In this document: one piece after another, positions 29,059 to 38,728 of the stretch
How the letters are laid out: each line of letters opens with the position of its first letter
Position numbering within the stretch: the first letter of the stretch is position 1
Origin: a virus
Reading direction: 5' to 3' (one strand)
DNA length: 41,172 nucleotides
IMG/VR virus record: IMGVR_UViG_3300035703_000178
Span: 1 to 41,172 of that record
Notes under the pieces: model-generated
What the model saw: only the letters and a program-made list of their open reading frames with translations
What the model was told of the DNA's origin: nothing
Database searches by the model: none
Position numbers and translations under genes: made by a program

Positions 29059-29255
29059 CAAGTGAAAGGCTCAATGAAAAATACGGTTGGTATCTTACCA
29101 TTAAGAAAGTGGCAGAATCTGGATTATTCAATTTAAGCGGTTATACACCTATGGAATCAGCAGAAAAAGCAAAATTGTACCAAGTCTTTCAATACCTTGC
29201 GAGCAAAGCAGCCGAGGAAAAGGTTATTGAAGACCTATCAAAGCAAAAGAAATAA
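28968..29255 (+). CDS. -1 frame extension of the tail assembly chaperone (GT-like)
   Basis: An open frame of 95 codons without an early ATG; it is entered by frameshift at 28974-28982, giving a fusion of about 359 residues (268 from the short form plus 91). The extension reads DQVKREIYVRFADLYASTGNG, then KYGWYLTIKKVAESGLFNLSGYT and YQVFQYLASKAAEEK, i.e. a small helical domain like lambda T. Its stop overlaps the next ATG (TAATG), so the frame fits the surrounding packing of genes and fills an otherwise empty 196-base gap. Confidence 0.72.
   Translation, partial: GCFFFDQVKREIYVRFADLYASTGNGKSQLASERLNEKYGWYLTIKKVAESGLFNLSGYTPMESAEKAKLYQVFQYLASKAAEEKVIEDLSKQKK
28974..28982 (+). other. -1 programmed frameshift site (T9)
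   Basis: Nine T in a row, read in frame as GCT TTT TTT TTG. A slip of one base keeps T-T pairing in both sites and moves ribosomes into the -1 frame, which is open from 28968 to its stop at 29253-29255. It provides the only good explanation for that frame, which has no early start codon. Confidence 0.75.
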
Positions 29256-30736
29256 TGACTTTAAGAACAATAAGCGATATATTCAAGGCAGTTGCCAATG
29301 ACATTGACGAAGTTAAAAGTTATAATTTCGGATGGCCTTCTGACAGAACACGTTCAACAAATACTGAGGACTTTCAAGAATTGAACGAATATCCCCGTGT
29401 TTTCTTTGCCGTGCCAACCGTGCCAGCCTCGAATCAAATAAGAAAACAAGACACATACCAAGTTACTGTTTTTGTTGATGACCTTTTGGGTTATGATAAT
29501 GAAGGCGATGCAGATTTGACTTTGCAAATTGATAAATGGTCGGATTTACAAGTCATCGCAACAAAGTTTATTCAAAGGTTAAACGCCTTGAAGCAAACAT
29601 TACTTCCTGATTACATTTACATTCCTGAGCCGCCACAAATGACATTTGATTCCTTTGTTTCTATGCAAAGGTTGGTAACTGTTCAAGTTAATTTTAACAT
29701 TGTTGTTCCAACAAATTGTGACACCGAAATACAAAGGCAAGTTTTGGTATTTGCAAACCTTTTGGGCGAAGCAACTTTACAGGCTGGTATAAATATCAAT
29801 GTTAAGGTATCATCGCAAATGACAGGCAGCGCGTCACTTGAAGCAAATCTTCAGCTTACTAAGTTGGCAAGTGCAGCTTTATCCGCTTCCGCTTCCCTTT
29901 CCGCAAGTGCATTGGTTAGCAAGTTGGCGGCATCATCTTTATCAGGCGCAGGAACATTGGCAGCAACTTTGACAGTGACAAGTGGCTTTGACGCAGACGC
30001 ACAGGCATTTTTTAATCGTGTTACAACGGCTGGTGGAACATTGTCACTAACAGAACAAAACGCGGTTAACACTTTGGTTATTGCATTAAAGGCAGATGGC
30101 ATTTGGACGAAGATGAAAGCCATTTACCCTATGGTTGGCGCAAGTGCGGCAGCGTGTGCGCAGAATTTAGTAAGTTCAAGTTTTACAGGAACATTTACAA
30201 GTGGGTGGACATTTGCAAGTACTGGTGTTACACCAAATGGCACAAGCGCATTTATGAATACATTCTATAATCCGTCAGTTAATGGTTTACTAAATTCTGC
30301 ACATTTAAGTTATTATGCAAGAACAGCTCCTATAAGTGGTAGAGTATTTTTGGGTGGCAATAATTTAAATTCATCATCTGTAATGATAAGACATTATATA
30401 GGCGAAGGAATAGCATTTTCGTCTATAAATTCCAGTGCTGAAGGCAATTATACACCAAGTAATTATTTAGGCTTAAATTTAATTAGTAGAATAATTTCAA
30501 CAGAAACAAAACAATTTAAAAATAATATATTAACAAATACATCAACTATCAATTCAATAGAATTAACAAATATAAATTTATATATTGCGGCAAGAAATTC
30601 AACCGGAATACCTCTTAATTTTAATATTTCGGAATGTGCTTTTGCTTCAATAGGCGATGGTTTAACAAATACAGACATATCTAATTTTTACACAGATATT
30701 CAAGTCTTTCAAACAAATTTATCCAGACAAGTATGA
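29255..30736 (+). CDS. Tail/neck protein with C-terminal lectin-like domain
   Basis: A 493-residue protein with three parts. Residues 1-175 (TISDIFKAVANDIDEVKSY, then EYPRVFFAVPTVP, YQVTVFVDD) look like a tail-terminator or completion fold. Residues about 195-240 are a Ser/Ala repeat (LSASASLSASALVS). Residues 245-493 start with FDADAQAFFNRVTTAGG and IWTKMKAIYPMVGASA, a module common in Bacteroidota phage structural proteins, followed by a beta-rich lectin-like fold. The fusion could place a sugar-binding domain on the neck or tail. The first part also has resemblance to a chaperone partner; the assignment is tentative. Confidence 0.5.
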   Translation: MTLRTISDIFKAVANDIDEVKSYNFGWPSDRTRSTNTEDFQELNEYPRVFFAVPTVPASNQIRKQDTYQVTVFVDDLLGYDNEGDADLTLQIDKWSDLQVIATKFIQRLNALKQTLLPDYIYIPEPPQMTFDSFVSMQRLVTVQVNFNIVVPTNCDTEIQRQVLVFANLLGEATLQAGININVKVSSQMTGSASLEANLQLTKLASAALSASASLSASALVSKLAASSLSGAGTLAATLTVTSGFDADAQAFFNRVTTAGGTLSLTEQNAVNTLVIALKADGIWTKMKAIYPMVGASAAACAQNLVSSSFTGTFTSGWTFASTGVTPNGTSAFMNTFYNPSVNGLLNSAHLSYYARTAPISGRVFLGGNNLNSSSVMIRHYIGEGIAFSSINSSAEGNYTPSNYLGLNLISRIISTETKQFKNNILTNTSTINSIELTNINLYIAARNSTGIPLNFNISECAFASIGDGLTNTDISNFYTDIQVFQTNLSRQV

Positions 30737-30951
30737 TAGGATATAAATTAATAACAGAACAAAAAGAAATAATACAAGGGCAATTTTACGCATCTTATCA
30801 ATTTATTAATTGTGTACAAGATATAAACAATGATTGGTTTACCTTTTTTACAGACGAAGACAAAGCAATTATTGAAACAAGTAAATACGCATGGGTTTTA
30901 GATTGTCCACAGGAAGAATATGTTCCGCCTGTTTACGATTTTCCAATATAA
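30733..30951 (+). CDS. Small protein downstream of lectin-domain gene
   Basis: A 72-residue acidic protein with aromatic residues (YKLITEQKEIIQGQFYASYQFINCV, DWFTFFTDEDKAII). Small genes of this look often follow adhesin or fibre genes and may help them fold. ATGA overlap with the previous gene (30733-30736). Unproven. Confidence 0.5.
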   Translation: MIGYKLITEQKEIIQGQFYASYQFINCVQDINNDWFTFFTDEDKAIIETSKYAWVLDCPQEEYVPPVYDFPI

Positions 30952-30969
30952 ACAACAAAAAAAATAAAC

Positions 30970-31362
30970 ATGGCATTTTCAAACTATTTAGAAGACCAAA
31001 TAACCAACTGGATAAACGGACAAGCCTTTGCCTCCGCTATCACAGGTGGCACATTCGTACAGTTGTATTCCCAAGACCCCACGGAATCAGGATCGGCAAC
31101 GGGCGCGTTATATTCCCGTGTTAACGTGGCGGCTGGTGGCTGGACAAGGGTTACAAGTGGCACGGCATCGGTGGCAAACACAGGAGCGATTATGATAACA
31201 TCAAGTGCAGCAAGTGGCGCAACGGCAACGTATGTCGCGGTGTTTGATGCTTTGACAGGTGGTAATATGCTTTTTTATGGCTTACTTGCGGCATCAAAAG
31301 TAATTGCAACGGGGGATGAGGTTAAATTTAACGCTGGGGCATTGGTTTTGACCGTTAATTAA
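30970..31362 (+). CDS. Beta-rich structural protein
   Basis: A 130-residue protein (NYLEDQITNWINGQAFASA, GGTFVQLYSQDP, ALYSRVNVAAGGW) with regular glycine-threonine beta-strands. The pattern resembles short phage fibre or decoration proteins that start with a helix anchor. No enzymatic motif. It is followed by a strong hairpin. Confidence 0.5.
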   Translation: MAFSNYLEDQITNWINGQAFASAITGGTFVQLYSQDPTESGSATGALYSRVNVAAGGWTRVTSGTASVANTGAIMITSSAASGATATYVAVFDALTGGNMLFYGLLAASKVIATGDEVKFNAGALVLTVN

Positions 31363-31368
31363 AAACAT

Positions 31369-31397
31369 GGTAACTTAAAAAAAGTTACCTTACCTTT
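31369..31397 (+). terminator. Hairpin terminator inside the tail operon
   Basis: GGTAACTT (31369-31376) and AAGTTACC (31382-31389) form a perfect 8-bp stem with a five-A loop, followed by TTACCTTTT. The U-tract is broken, so it is probably a leaky terminator that lowers expression of later tail genes. It lies 13 bases before the next ATG. Confidence 0.5.
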
Positions 31398-31401
31398 TAT
31401 T

Positions 31402-31929
31402 ATGGAAGCATCTTTACAACAGTTAGCGGATGAGATTAGCGTGTTAGCCATTGCCGTGGTTGCCAATGAATGGCGATTGCAAGGGCATGAGTTGACAGGT
31501 TCAGCCGTTAAGCAAATGGAAACAATGGTAAGGATGGAAATAAACACCTTGATAATTGAAGGCTTTGTACCTGATTACATGGCTATAAATAATTCAGGGG
31601 TCACGGCTGCAAGGATACCTTATACGCCAAATTCAGGAAGACCTCCAAGTAAATATATAAGCGGCTTAATTGACTATGTACAAAGGAGAATGGGTAAAAG
31701 TGAAAAGGAAGCTAAATCGATTGCTTTTGCCATCGCAAGCAAACATAAGAAAGAGGGCATGCCTACAAAGACGTCTGCAAGGTTTAGCAAGACGGGAAAA
31801 CGTACAGGGTTCATCGAACAGGCTTTGGACAAAAATAGTGCAAAGTTTATTGAGTTAATTGAACGCAGCGTGGCGGCAACCGTGGAAGTGTTATTTGAAA
31901 GTTATTACAAATCAATATTAAACAGATGA
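31402..31929 (+). CDS. Virion morphogenesis protein (neck/tail completion-like)
   Basis: A 175-residue protein with a helical start (LQQLADEISVLAIAVVANEWR), a central PYTPNSGRPPSKYISGLIDYVQRRMG, and a basic helix (KSEKEAKSIAFAIASKHKKEG). Small proteins with this basic, helix-rich pattern commonly lie between neck and tail genes and act in joining head to tail. The role is inferred from context. ATGA overlap with the next gene. Confidence 0.45.
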   Translation: MEASLQQLADEISVLAIAVVANEWRLQGHELTGSAVKQMETMVRMEINTLIIEGFVPDYMAINNSGVTAARIPYTPNSGRPPSKYISGLIDYVQRRMGKSEKEAKSIAFAIASKHKKEGMPTKTSARFSKTGKRTGFIEQALDKNSAKFIELIERSVAATVEVLFESYYKSILNR

Positions 31930-33128
31930 GTTACACGATAAATCCAGACACATTATCAAGCCTTCTTTATCCTGTATCTTATCGAAGCATTGAACCTTCG
32001 GCAGTTGTTCAGCAGCAAATCGATGTGTACGTTGGTGGAAGCCTTGCTGGATCATTTTTAGCCGTGCAAACCGGTACAAGCGGAAGCAGCGCGGTTTTTG
32101 ATACCAATGTACAAAGTTTCCTTTACTCAGACGTTGCACCCGTGACAGGTAGCAAAACAAGTATTTTTGGAACACTTGATGCATATTCCTTAACAACGAA
32201 TACAGATGTAATAAAATCCATTTATTGCGTATCAAAAAATCAAACGGTTTCAAGTGCTGGATTCCTTGTTACCTCAACCGCGCCTCAGAATAGTTCAACG
32301 GCTTATGTTATTCCAGCACAATTTTACGCAAATGAATTTGATTTAAACGACTTTTATCAACCTTCGGCAAATCCTTTTAAATTTCTTACCACGAATAACC
32401 AAGACAGGCGATGCAATGATGAAGGTAATATATTCCTTTCATTTATTGGTAAAGGTGTAAACGCGGCTCAATTTGAGTTCTGGACAAAGTCCGGAAGTTC
32501 AGCAGTGACTATTGTAGATTTTGTAAATTCAACCGCAAACAATGACTTATATACTTTATCTGTTGGTGTGTCTAATGTATTCGGGAGCAGTGCTGTTTTT
32601 CATTCTGGCAACTTTCCCATTAATTCCACTGATTATTCGTTCTATGAAGTTAGCGTTGGTAATTATTCGGGTACGTTTACACAACTATCTGAAAAGATTC
32701 AAATAAACATTGAGCCTAATTGCAATGATAACATTGATTTACATTGGTTCGGAAAATATGGCGGTGCAGAAAGTTATCAATTTCGTGGTTTGATTCAAGA
32801 ATTACAAACGGCAAATGCTAATATTATTAACGTATCTCAGCCGTGGAACGTGGCGGCTTCGCCCAGGGCAAATAGTTTTGACAAAACAATCATTAAGACA
32901 AATCAAAGGATAAACAAAAGAAAACAAGTTAAATGTAATATACCGCATGAAGACGCCGTGTATATTACTTCCTTGTTTTATTCGCCTGAGGTGTATATTA
33001 TTGAAGATGGAAAGTATGTGAATGTTACCATTTCAAATGGTGATATTTTGACAGATAATAATAGAACAACGGATATAGAATTATCATTTGAAATTACATA
33101 TCCAAATAAACCAACCGCCCAGCTATGA
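31926..33128 (+). CDS. Tail structural protein
   Basis: A 400-residue beta-rich protein (YPVSYRSIEPSAVVQQQIDVYVGG, DLHWFGKYGGAESYQFRG, VYIIEDGKYVNVTISNGD). The middle and end resemble distal tail or baseplate hub proteins in Bacteroidota phages. No catalytic motif. It is followed by an overlapping large tail gene, so the order is small joining protein, this protein, tip protein and then tape measure. Confidence 0.5.
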   Translation: MSYTINPDTLSSLLYPVSYRSIEPSAVVQQQIDVYVGGSLAGSFLAVQTGTSGSSAVFDTNVQSFLYSDVAPVTGSKTSIFGTLDAYSLTTNTDVIKSIYCVSKNQTVSSAGFLVTSTAPQNSSTAYVIPAQFYANEFDLNDFYQPSANPFKFLTTNNQDRRCNDEGNIFLSFIGKGVNAAQFEFWTKSGSSAVTIVDFVNSTANNDLYTLSVGVSNVFGSSAVFHSGNFPINSTDYSFYEVSVGNYSGTFTQLSEKIQINIEPNCNDNIDLHWFGKYGGAESYQFRGLIQELQTANANIINVSQPWNVAASPRANSFDKTIIKTNQRINKRKQVKCNIPHEDAVYITSLFYSPEVYIIEDGKYVNVTISNGDILTDNNRTTDIELSFEITYPNKPTAQL

Positions 33129-35560
33129 TAAAATTATACATCGGTGGACAAGAGGTTGATTTAGACCAAAAGGAAATTAATGTAACCATTGATTATTCTA
33201 TTGAAAACATTGAAATTAGAAATATATCTGGAGCGCATTCAAAGAGGAACGTAACCCTTCCAGCAACGAAAACAAACGTCAATATATTTCAAAACATTAC
33301 CGATGCTGGGGCGATTGTTACTAATGCTTACAAGTTATTATCTGCAAGACTTGAAGCAGACGGCGTGCCAATACTTACGGGAAAAGCAAGGCTTGAAGGT
33401 GCAGATTTACAAGCAATAAATTCAGGCTTCCTTGCTTCCAATTTCAAGGTGTCATTGATTGGAAATAATGCAGATTGGTTTGCCGATGTGGGTAATATCC
33501 TTGTTCGTGACTTGGGTTGGAGTACAATTGAAGTAAGCGAAACAACAGTCAAGGTAAATTATGATCCTGTAACGGCTGAGTATTGTTTTATCTTAATGAA
33601 ATGGAAGGCCTGGGAAAATGAAACATACATTTTATACAATGAGTTAACGCCAGCCATTTTCATTTGGCAGATATTGGAAAAGGCTTTTGCAAACAAGGGG
33701 TATCAGCTTAATAGTATCTTTAAGACAGACCCATTTAATCGTTTGATTATTCCAATGGGTTTAAATCTTGATGCTGATTACATCAAAGACTTTGTAAACC
33801 TTAGGGCATCAAATCCAAATCCTTCAAGCATTTCTTATTCGGCTGGTGATTACGGAACGATTGATATTGCATTCACCGATGAAACAACGTCTCCAAATTT
33901 TGACACTGGGGGCAATTACACGGGTGGCGTTTACACTGTACCAATTAATGCCTTATATAACATTATTGCAGAATTAAACGTCAATTTAACCGCTTCGATT
34001 GGTGATATTAACCAATTTGCAGAACTTATTTTATTCTTTGAAGTCAATGGAAACAATGTTTCAACGTATGATTTAACTAATGAAACATCGTTAAATGATT
34101 CAATTATCCTTGAATTCATTGGCGATTTGGTGGCAACTGATACGGTTAAACTGAGATTAAGATACGAAAATGTAACATTTAGTTTGAGTCTTGCTGGGTC
34201 ATTGTCAGTTGTGGCTGAAAAGGAAGGCTTAGAAACAGGGGAAACGGTTAACCTTCAATATATCATTCCTATTTCATGGTATGTAAGGGATATAATAGCA
34301 GATTTAACAACCATTTTCAATCTTGCATGGGAAACAGATGTTTTAAACAAACAGGTTTACGCATATCCAAAAGATGATTATACCATAAGATACCGAGCCG
34401 ATGCAACTGGGGCAATAAGCCTAACAAGTTTTGACGGTTTCTTTAAATCATCTGATAAATATGATTTAAATACCCGTGACGTTGAAGGCTCAGAGTTTCA
34501 AGTCTTAGACGGGTATAAATCAAGTCAAGTATTGGCGTATGCTACGGACGACGATACCACAAACAAAGAAGAAGAAAGAAGAGGTGTAAACATTTATTCA
34601 GGTGGTTACAACTTTCCCCAGGACAGATTTGAAAATGGCATTGAATTTATTTATACAAATTTCTTTGCCAAAGCCATTCATATAAACGACGTGCCGATAA
34701 CATCGGGCGGAACATACGGCGCACAAATGCCTTTAGTATTTGGCGATGATTACAACACGGTTACAGATGCCGAGCCAAATTATAATCTTGCACCTCGTTT
34801 ATTATATTATGCTGGAAGGCGTAACGGCTTAGATGGTTATATTCGTTTGTATGATGAAACATCAAGTGCCTCAAGTGCCTTTGACTTTCCAGCCGCATTC
34901 ATGGTTAATTACAACGACCCCAGCGGTGCAGATTTTAACCTTTCATTTTCTGATGAAGTTACCAATTACACAAATGTAATGCAAGGTATTTTTAAAACCT
35001 TTCATTTGCAGACTTACAAGCGTGTTGAACTTGGTAAAGTTTACACCACGTTTGCAAAGTGGAAGCCAAAAGATATAACTCAGTTATCATTCAGGCGTAA
35101 GGGAATTATTGGTTCATCAAACTTTATAATACAAAGTTTAGAATATAATCCAAAATCCAATAGCCCAGCCAAAACGGTATTGATTTACGATGAAAAGCCT
35201 AATGAAAACGATTTGACAAAAGTTGTCAACACGATTACACTTGCTGGGGCATCCCCTCAAACGGGAACGGTAACAGGATCGGGCAGCGGTTTAGTGGGTG
35301 CAAATGGGGCAACGGTGAATATTCAATTGTCTTACAATCCTTTCCTTAATTCAAATACAAATATTCTTGTTCTTCCTGCCAACTCAGGCATTACTCAGGT
35401 AAGCAACACGAATGCCAATGTACTTGTATTCATGAACGGACAAAAATTAATACCAACTATTCAATATATTATTAGTGGTTCAACAATTGGTATAAATGTA
35501 GATACGCATTTTGACGGTGCAAATTATGAAGTGGTTGTAAACGGTGTAACGAAAGGATAA
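33125..35560 (+). CDS. Large tail tip/baseplate-like protein
   Basis: An 811-residue protein. The start (IKLYIGGQEVDLDQKEINVTIDYSIENIEIR) and the repeated beta patterns suggest a tail hub or tip assembly; the end has a glycine-rich linker (GSGSGLVGANGATVNIQLSYNP) and a small beta domain that could be exposed for binding. Size and position between other tail genes and the tape measure fit a central tip protein. ATGA overlap with the previous gene. No peptidase motif seen. Confidence 0.55.
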   Translation: MIKLYIGGQEVDLDQKEINVTIDYSIENIEIRNISGAHSKRNVTLPATKTNVNIFQNITDAGAIVTNAYKLLSARLEADGVPILTGKARLEGADLQAINSGFLASNFKVSLIGNNADWFADVGNILVRDLGWSTIEVSETTVKVNYDPVTAEYCFILMKWKAWENETYILYNELTPAIFIWQILEKAFANKGYQLNSIFKTDPFNRLIIPMGLNLDADYIKDFVNLRASNPNPSSISYSAGDYGTIDIAFTDETTSPNFDTGGNYTGGVYTVPINALYNIIAELNVNLTASIGDINQFAELILFFEVNGNNVSTYDLTNETSLNDSIILEFIGDLVATDTVKLRLRYENVTFSLSLAGSLSVVAEKEGLETGETVNLQYIIPISWYVRDIIADLTTIFNLAWETDVLNKQVYAYPKDDYTIRYRADATGAISLTSFDGFFKSSDKYDLNTRDVEGSEFQVLDGYKSSQVLAYATDDDTTNKEEERRGVNIYSGGYNFPQDRFENGIEFIYTNFFAKAIHINDVPITSGGTYGAQMPLVFGDDYNTVTDAEPNYNLAPRLLYYAGRRNGLDGYIRLYDETSSASSAFDFPAAFMVNYNDPSGADFNLSFSDEVTNYTNVMQGIFKTFHLQTYKRVELGKVYTTFAKWKPKDITQLSFRRKGIIGSSNFIIQSLEYNPKSNSPAKTVLIYDEKPNENDLTKVVNTITLAGASPQTGTVTGSGSGLVGANGATVNIQLSYNPFLNSNTNILVLPANSGITQVSNTNANVLVFMNGQKLIPTIQYIISGSTIGINVDTHFDGANYEVVVNGVTKG

Positions 35561-35775
35561 TGGAAGACAAAGAAGCATTAGGCAAAAAGATATTTCTTGA
35601 ATTTTATTCTTCTTTTATTCTCGATGATGAAATTGAGGAAATGGGTCGCGTCTTTTACCTTGCTCAAAAAGCTTCAATAATTCACCTGAATTTGATACGC
35701 GGTGTTTTGCAAAACGATGAATATATTATTAATATGGCATATTTAAAGAATGTCATTAATAAAATAAAAATATAA
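35560..35775 (+). CDS. Small protein before tape measure
   Basis: A 71-residue helical protein (ALGKKIFLEFYSSFILDDEIEEMGRVFYLAQKASIIHLNLIRG). It lies exactly before the tape measure gene (4 bases apart). This is the place of a chaperone in other phages, yet the frame-shifted chaperone lies elsewhere here, so this may be a second helper. Function unknown. TAATG overlap with the previous gene. Confidence 0.55.
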   Translation: MEDKEALGKKIFLEFYSSFILDDEIEEMGRVFYLAQKASIIHLNLIRGVLQNDEYIINMAYLKNVINKIKI

Positions 35776-35779
35776 TATA

Positions 35780-38728
35780 ATGGCAGATAAGGTAATTGGT
35801 TTTAAAATCCAGATTGAAGGATTATCTGGGACAATTGAAACGGCAACGCAATTAAAAAGGCAAATTGCTGAGTTAAATGCCGAGTTAAAAAAGACGGCAG
35901 ACGTTGACGAAATCAAGAAACTTGAAAAGAAGTTAGTCGATTTAAAAGCCGCTCAGTCACTTGTTAACGATGTTACCCGTGAACAGGTTAAGTTACGCAA
36001 AGAAGAAATCGCTGGCATTGACAAAAGCGAAGGGGCATACCGTCGTTTATCAAAACAATTAAACGACCAGCGAAACAGATATAAAGATTTAGCCGCAGCC
36101 GAACAAGCATCAAGTCAGGAAGCAAGAGATTTAATTGTTTCTATTAGTGCATTAGATAAGAAGTTAAAAGGCATTGACGCAAATGTTGGACAATTTCAAA
36201 GAAACGTCGGTGGTTATACCGAAGCCTTATCAAATTTCTTTCCAAAACTTGGTGGTACATTAGGACAAGTAACAGGGGCGATTGGTGGTTTAAGTATGGG
36301 AATTACCCAACTGGGAAAAACAACAGGTGCAGCAAATATAAGTCTTGGTGCAATTGGTGTTGCTTTGACTGCTTTTAGTGCTATTAGTGAAATATTTGCA
36401 ACGATTAATCAAACGGTTGAGGAAACAAGGCGTTTATCGCAACAAGTAAGCAATTTTACACAGGCTACTGGATCAACCTTACAAAGTTTTGTTTCTCAAT
36501 CAAAAGCCATAGCAACAACTTATTCCAAAGATGTAAATGAAATAATTGTTGCGGCTAATACGGCAAGTAAGGAATTAGGCGTTACTTTTCCAGAGGCATT
36601 AAATTTAATTGAAGTTGGATTTAGAAAAGGTGCAGATGCTCAGGGTCAATTCCTTGATGGTTTAAGGGAATATCCAGCACAATTTAGAGACGCTGGATTA
36701 AGCGCAGAAGATTTTATAAAAGTTTCTATTGCAGCTGCAAATGAAGGTATTTATTCTGACAAAGGTTTAGATGTTGTAAAAGAATTTAGTTTAAGAATAA
36801 GGGAACAAACAAAGGCTTCAAGAGATGCTTTAGAAAATGCTTTTGGAAAACAATTCACAAATGATTTATTTAATAATCTTAATAATGGTACTTTAACTGC
36901 TGGTCAGGCATTAACTAAAGTAACTGGAAAAATAAACGAAACAGGATTAGCTGGTTCAGAATTACAAACAGTAATAGCAGATGTTTTTGGCGGACCTGGT
37001 GAAGATGTTGGACAAAGATTTTTAAGTACATTAGGGGAAATATTAAATACAACTGAAGATATAACTAAGTCAAGTAATAAATATCAGACACAACAAGAAG
37101 CAATTTATAAAAGTAATTTAGACCTTGAAGAAAGTCAAGCGGCATTAAATGAAATGTTGGTTAAAACATCTGGAGAATTTACTATTATTAACAATGCTTC
37201 TAAAACATTTTTTAATAATGTTTTACTTGGATTAGTTGAGTTAGTTAATCAATTTCCAGCCACATTTAAGGCGATGTCAATTGGCTTTCAAACATTCTTT
37301 GCAACTGGTAATTTAAAAGTTGCTTTAGATGCAAATAGAATTGTATTTAGAAATGAAATTGATAAGATAAACAAAGAAGATGAAATTGCTTTAAAAAATG
37401 CAGAAAAGCAAAGAAAAGCAACTGAAGAACAATTAGCAAAGGAAAGATTACAAAGGGAAAAGGAAAGAAGAAATAAAGAAAGAGCGCTTGCAAATAAAAA
37501 TGGCAAAGATAATGCGCAAGCCTTTGTCGATGGTTCATTAGCAAAACTACAAGAAGACCAAAGTAAATTACAAAAGGCATTTAGCGAGGCTGTGGTTGGT
37601 TCTGAATCACAAAAGGAATTAGGAGTAAAGTTAAACGCAATTAATAATCAAATTAAAGATGCGGTTGAACAACAGAATCAAATATTAGCAGATGCCTTGC
37701 GTGGTAACTTGCTTAAAAATCTGCAACAAGCCCAAAAATTAGCAACCTTACCATTAACCGTTGCTCCTTTAAAAAGTATAAAACAAAGTGATTTAGATAA
37801 AAAAGAGGCTGAAGAAATAAAAAAGGTTCAGCAAGACATTATAAAGTCGTCTAATGATGCAAATAAAAAAAGAATTGAAAACGAAAAGAAAACAAATGAG
37901 GAATTAATTCAACAAAGGCAAGAATATATTGACGCAACGGCTAATTCTATACTTTCAGTCACCGACATTATCTCTAACTTCCAACAGGCAAGAGCAGAAA
38001 AGGAAGCACAGGCAATAAATGAACAGATAACTAACACGGAAAACAACATTGCAGAACTTGAAGCAAAGGCTGAAAAAGCATCGGGAGTAAGAAGAAAAAG
38101 GATTGAAAAGGATATTGCAAATCAAAAAATATTACTTGAGCAACAACAAGCCGAAGCGGAAGCAATCAGGTTAAAAGCCGCAAAAGAAGAAAAGAAAATA
38201 GCGGTTATACAAGCAATCATTCAAGGTGCTTTGGCGGTGCAAAGGGCTTTAGCATCTGTTCCTTTTCCAGCAAATTTGGCAGCAGCCATTCCAACGGGTA
38301 TAGCAGCCGCCGCACAAATCGCAACGATAGTCGCTCAGCCACTTGCAGAAGGTGGCGTCGTAACAGGGCAAAGGATAAATCAAAAGCAAAATATACCCAC
38401 GCGTTCAAATGGTGACAATGTACTTGCATTTGTTAAACGCGGTGAGGTTGTATTAAATCAACGTCAACAAAGTTTGCTTGGAGGATCGCCAACGTTTAGA
38501 AAGTTGGGTATTAAAGGCTTTGCTGATGGTGGTTTAGTACCTCCAATTTCTGCACCGATACAAGCAATATCAGGCGAAAATGGATATAGCAAGTATTTTG
38601 AATTAATCGAGGCAAAAACAGATGCAATTAACAATCGCATTGATAGGCTTCAGGCTTACGTTGTTTCAGATGACATTGCCCGTGATTTGGCTGAAGGTAA
38701 TAAGTTAAAAGTAAAAGCAACCTTATAA
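35780..38728 (+). CDS. Tape measure protein
   Basis: A 982-residue protein that sets tail length. Features in order: coiled-coil N-terminus (TATQLKRQIAELNAELKK), hydrophobic glycine-rich stretch at 160-210 (VTGAIGGLSMGITQLG, ALTAFSAISEIFATI), a TP901-like middle with VNEIIVAANTASKELG and ENAFGKQFTNDLFNNL, a charged coiled coil (about 530-580 and 690-800), and a hydrophobic end (IQGALAVQRALASVPFPANLAAAIPTGIAAAAQIATIVAQ) before a glycine-rich tail. At about 1.5 angstrom per residue it predicts a tail near 150 nm. Length and layout are clear evidence. Confidence 0.88.
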   Translation: MADKVIGFKIQIEGLSGTIETATQLKRQIAELNAELKKTADVDEIKKLEKKLVDLKAAQSLVNDVTREQVKLRKEEIAGIDKSEGAYRRLSKQLNDQRNRYKDLAAAEQASSQEARDLIVSISALDKKLKGIDANVGQFQRNVGGYTEALSNFFPKLGGTLGQVTGAIGGLSMGITQLGKTTGAANISLGAIGVALTAFSAISEIFATINQTVEETRRLSQQVSNFTQATGSTLQSFVSQSKAIATTYSKDVNEIIVAANTASKELGVTFPEALNLIEVGFRKGADAQGQFLDGLREYPAQFRDAGLSAEDFIKVSIAAANEGIYSDKGLDVVKEFSLRIREQTKASRDALENAFGKQFTNDLFNNLNNGTLTAGQALTKVTGKINETGLAGSELQTVIADVFGGPGEDVGQRFLSTLGEILNTTEDITKSSNKYQTQQEAIYKSNLDLEESQAALNEMLVKTSGEFTIINNASKTFFNNVLLGLVELVNQFPATFKAMSIGFQTFFATGNLKVALDANRIVFRNEIDKINKEDEIALKNAEKQRKATEEQLAKERLQREKERRNKERALANKNGKDNAQAFVDGSLAKLQEDQSKLQKAFSEAVVGSESQKELGVKLNAINNQIKDAVEQQNQILADALRGNLLKNLQQAQKLATLPLTVAPLKSIKQSDLDKKEAEEIKKVQQDIIKSSNDANKKRIENEKKTNEELIQQRQEYIDATANSILSVTDIISNFQQARAEKEAQAINEQITNTENNIAELEAKAEKASGVRRKRIEKDIANQKILLEQQQAEAEAIRLKAAKEEKKIAVIQAIIQGALAVQRALASVPFPANLAAAIPTGIAAAAQIATIVAQPLAEGGVVTGQRINQKQNIPTRSNGDNVLAFVKRGEVVLNQRQQSLLGGSPTFRKLGIKGFADGGLVPPISAPIQAISGENGYSKYFELIEAKTDAINNRIDRLQAYVVSDDIARDLAEGNKLKVKATL

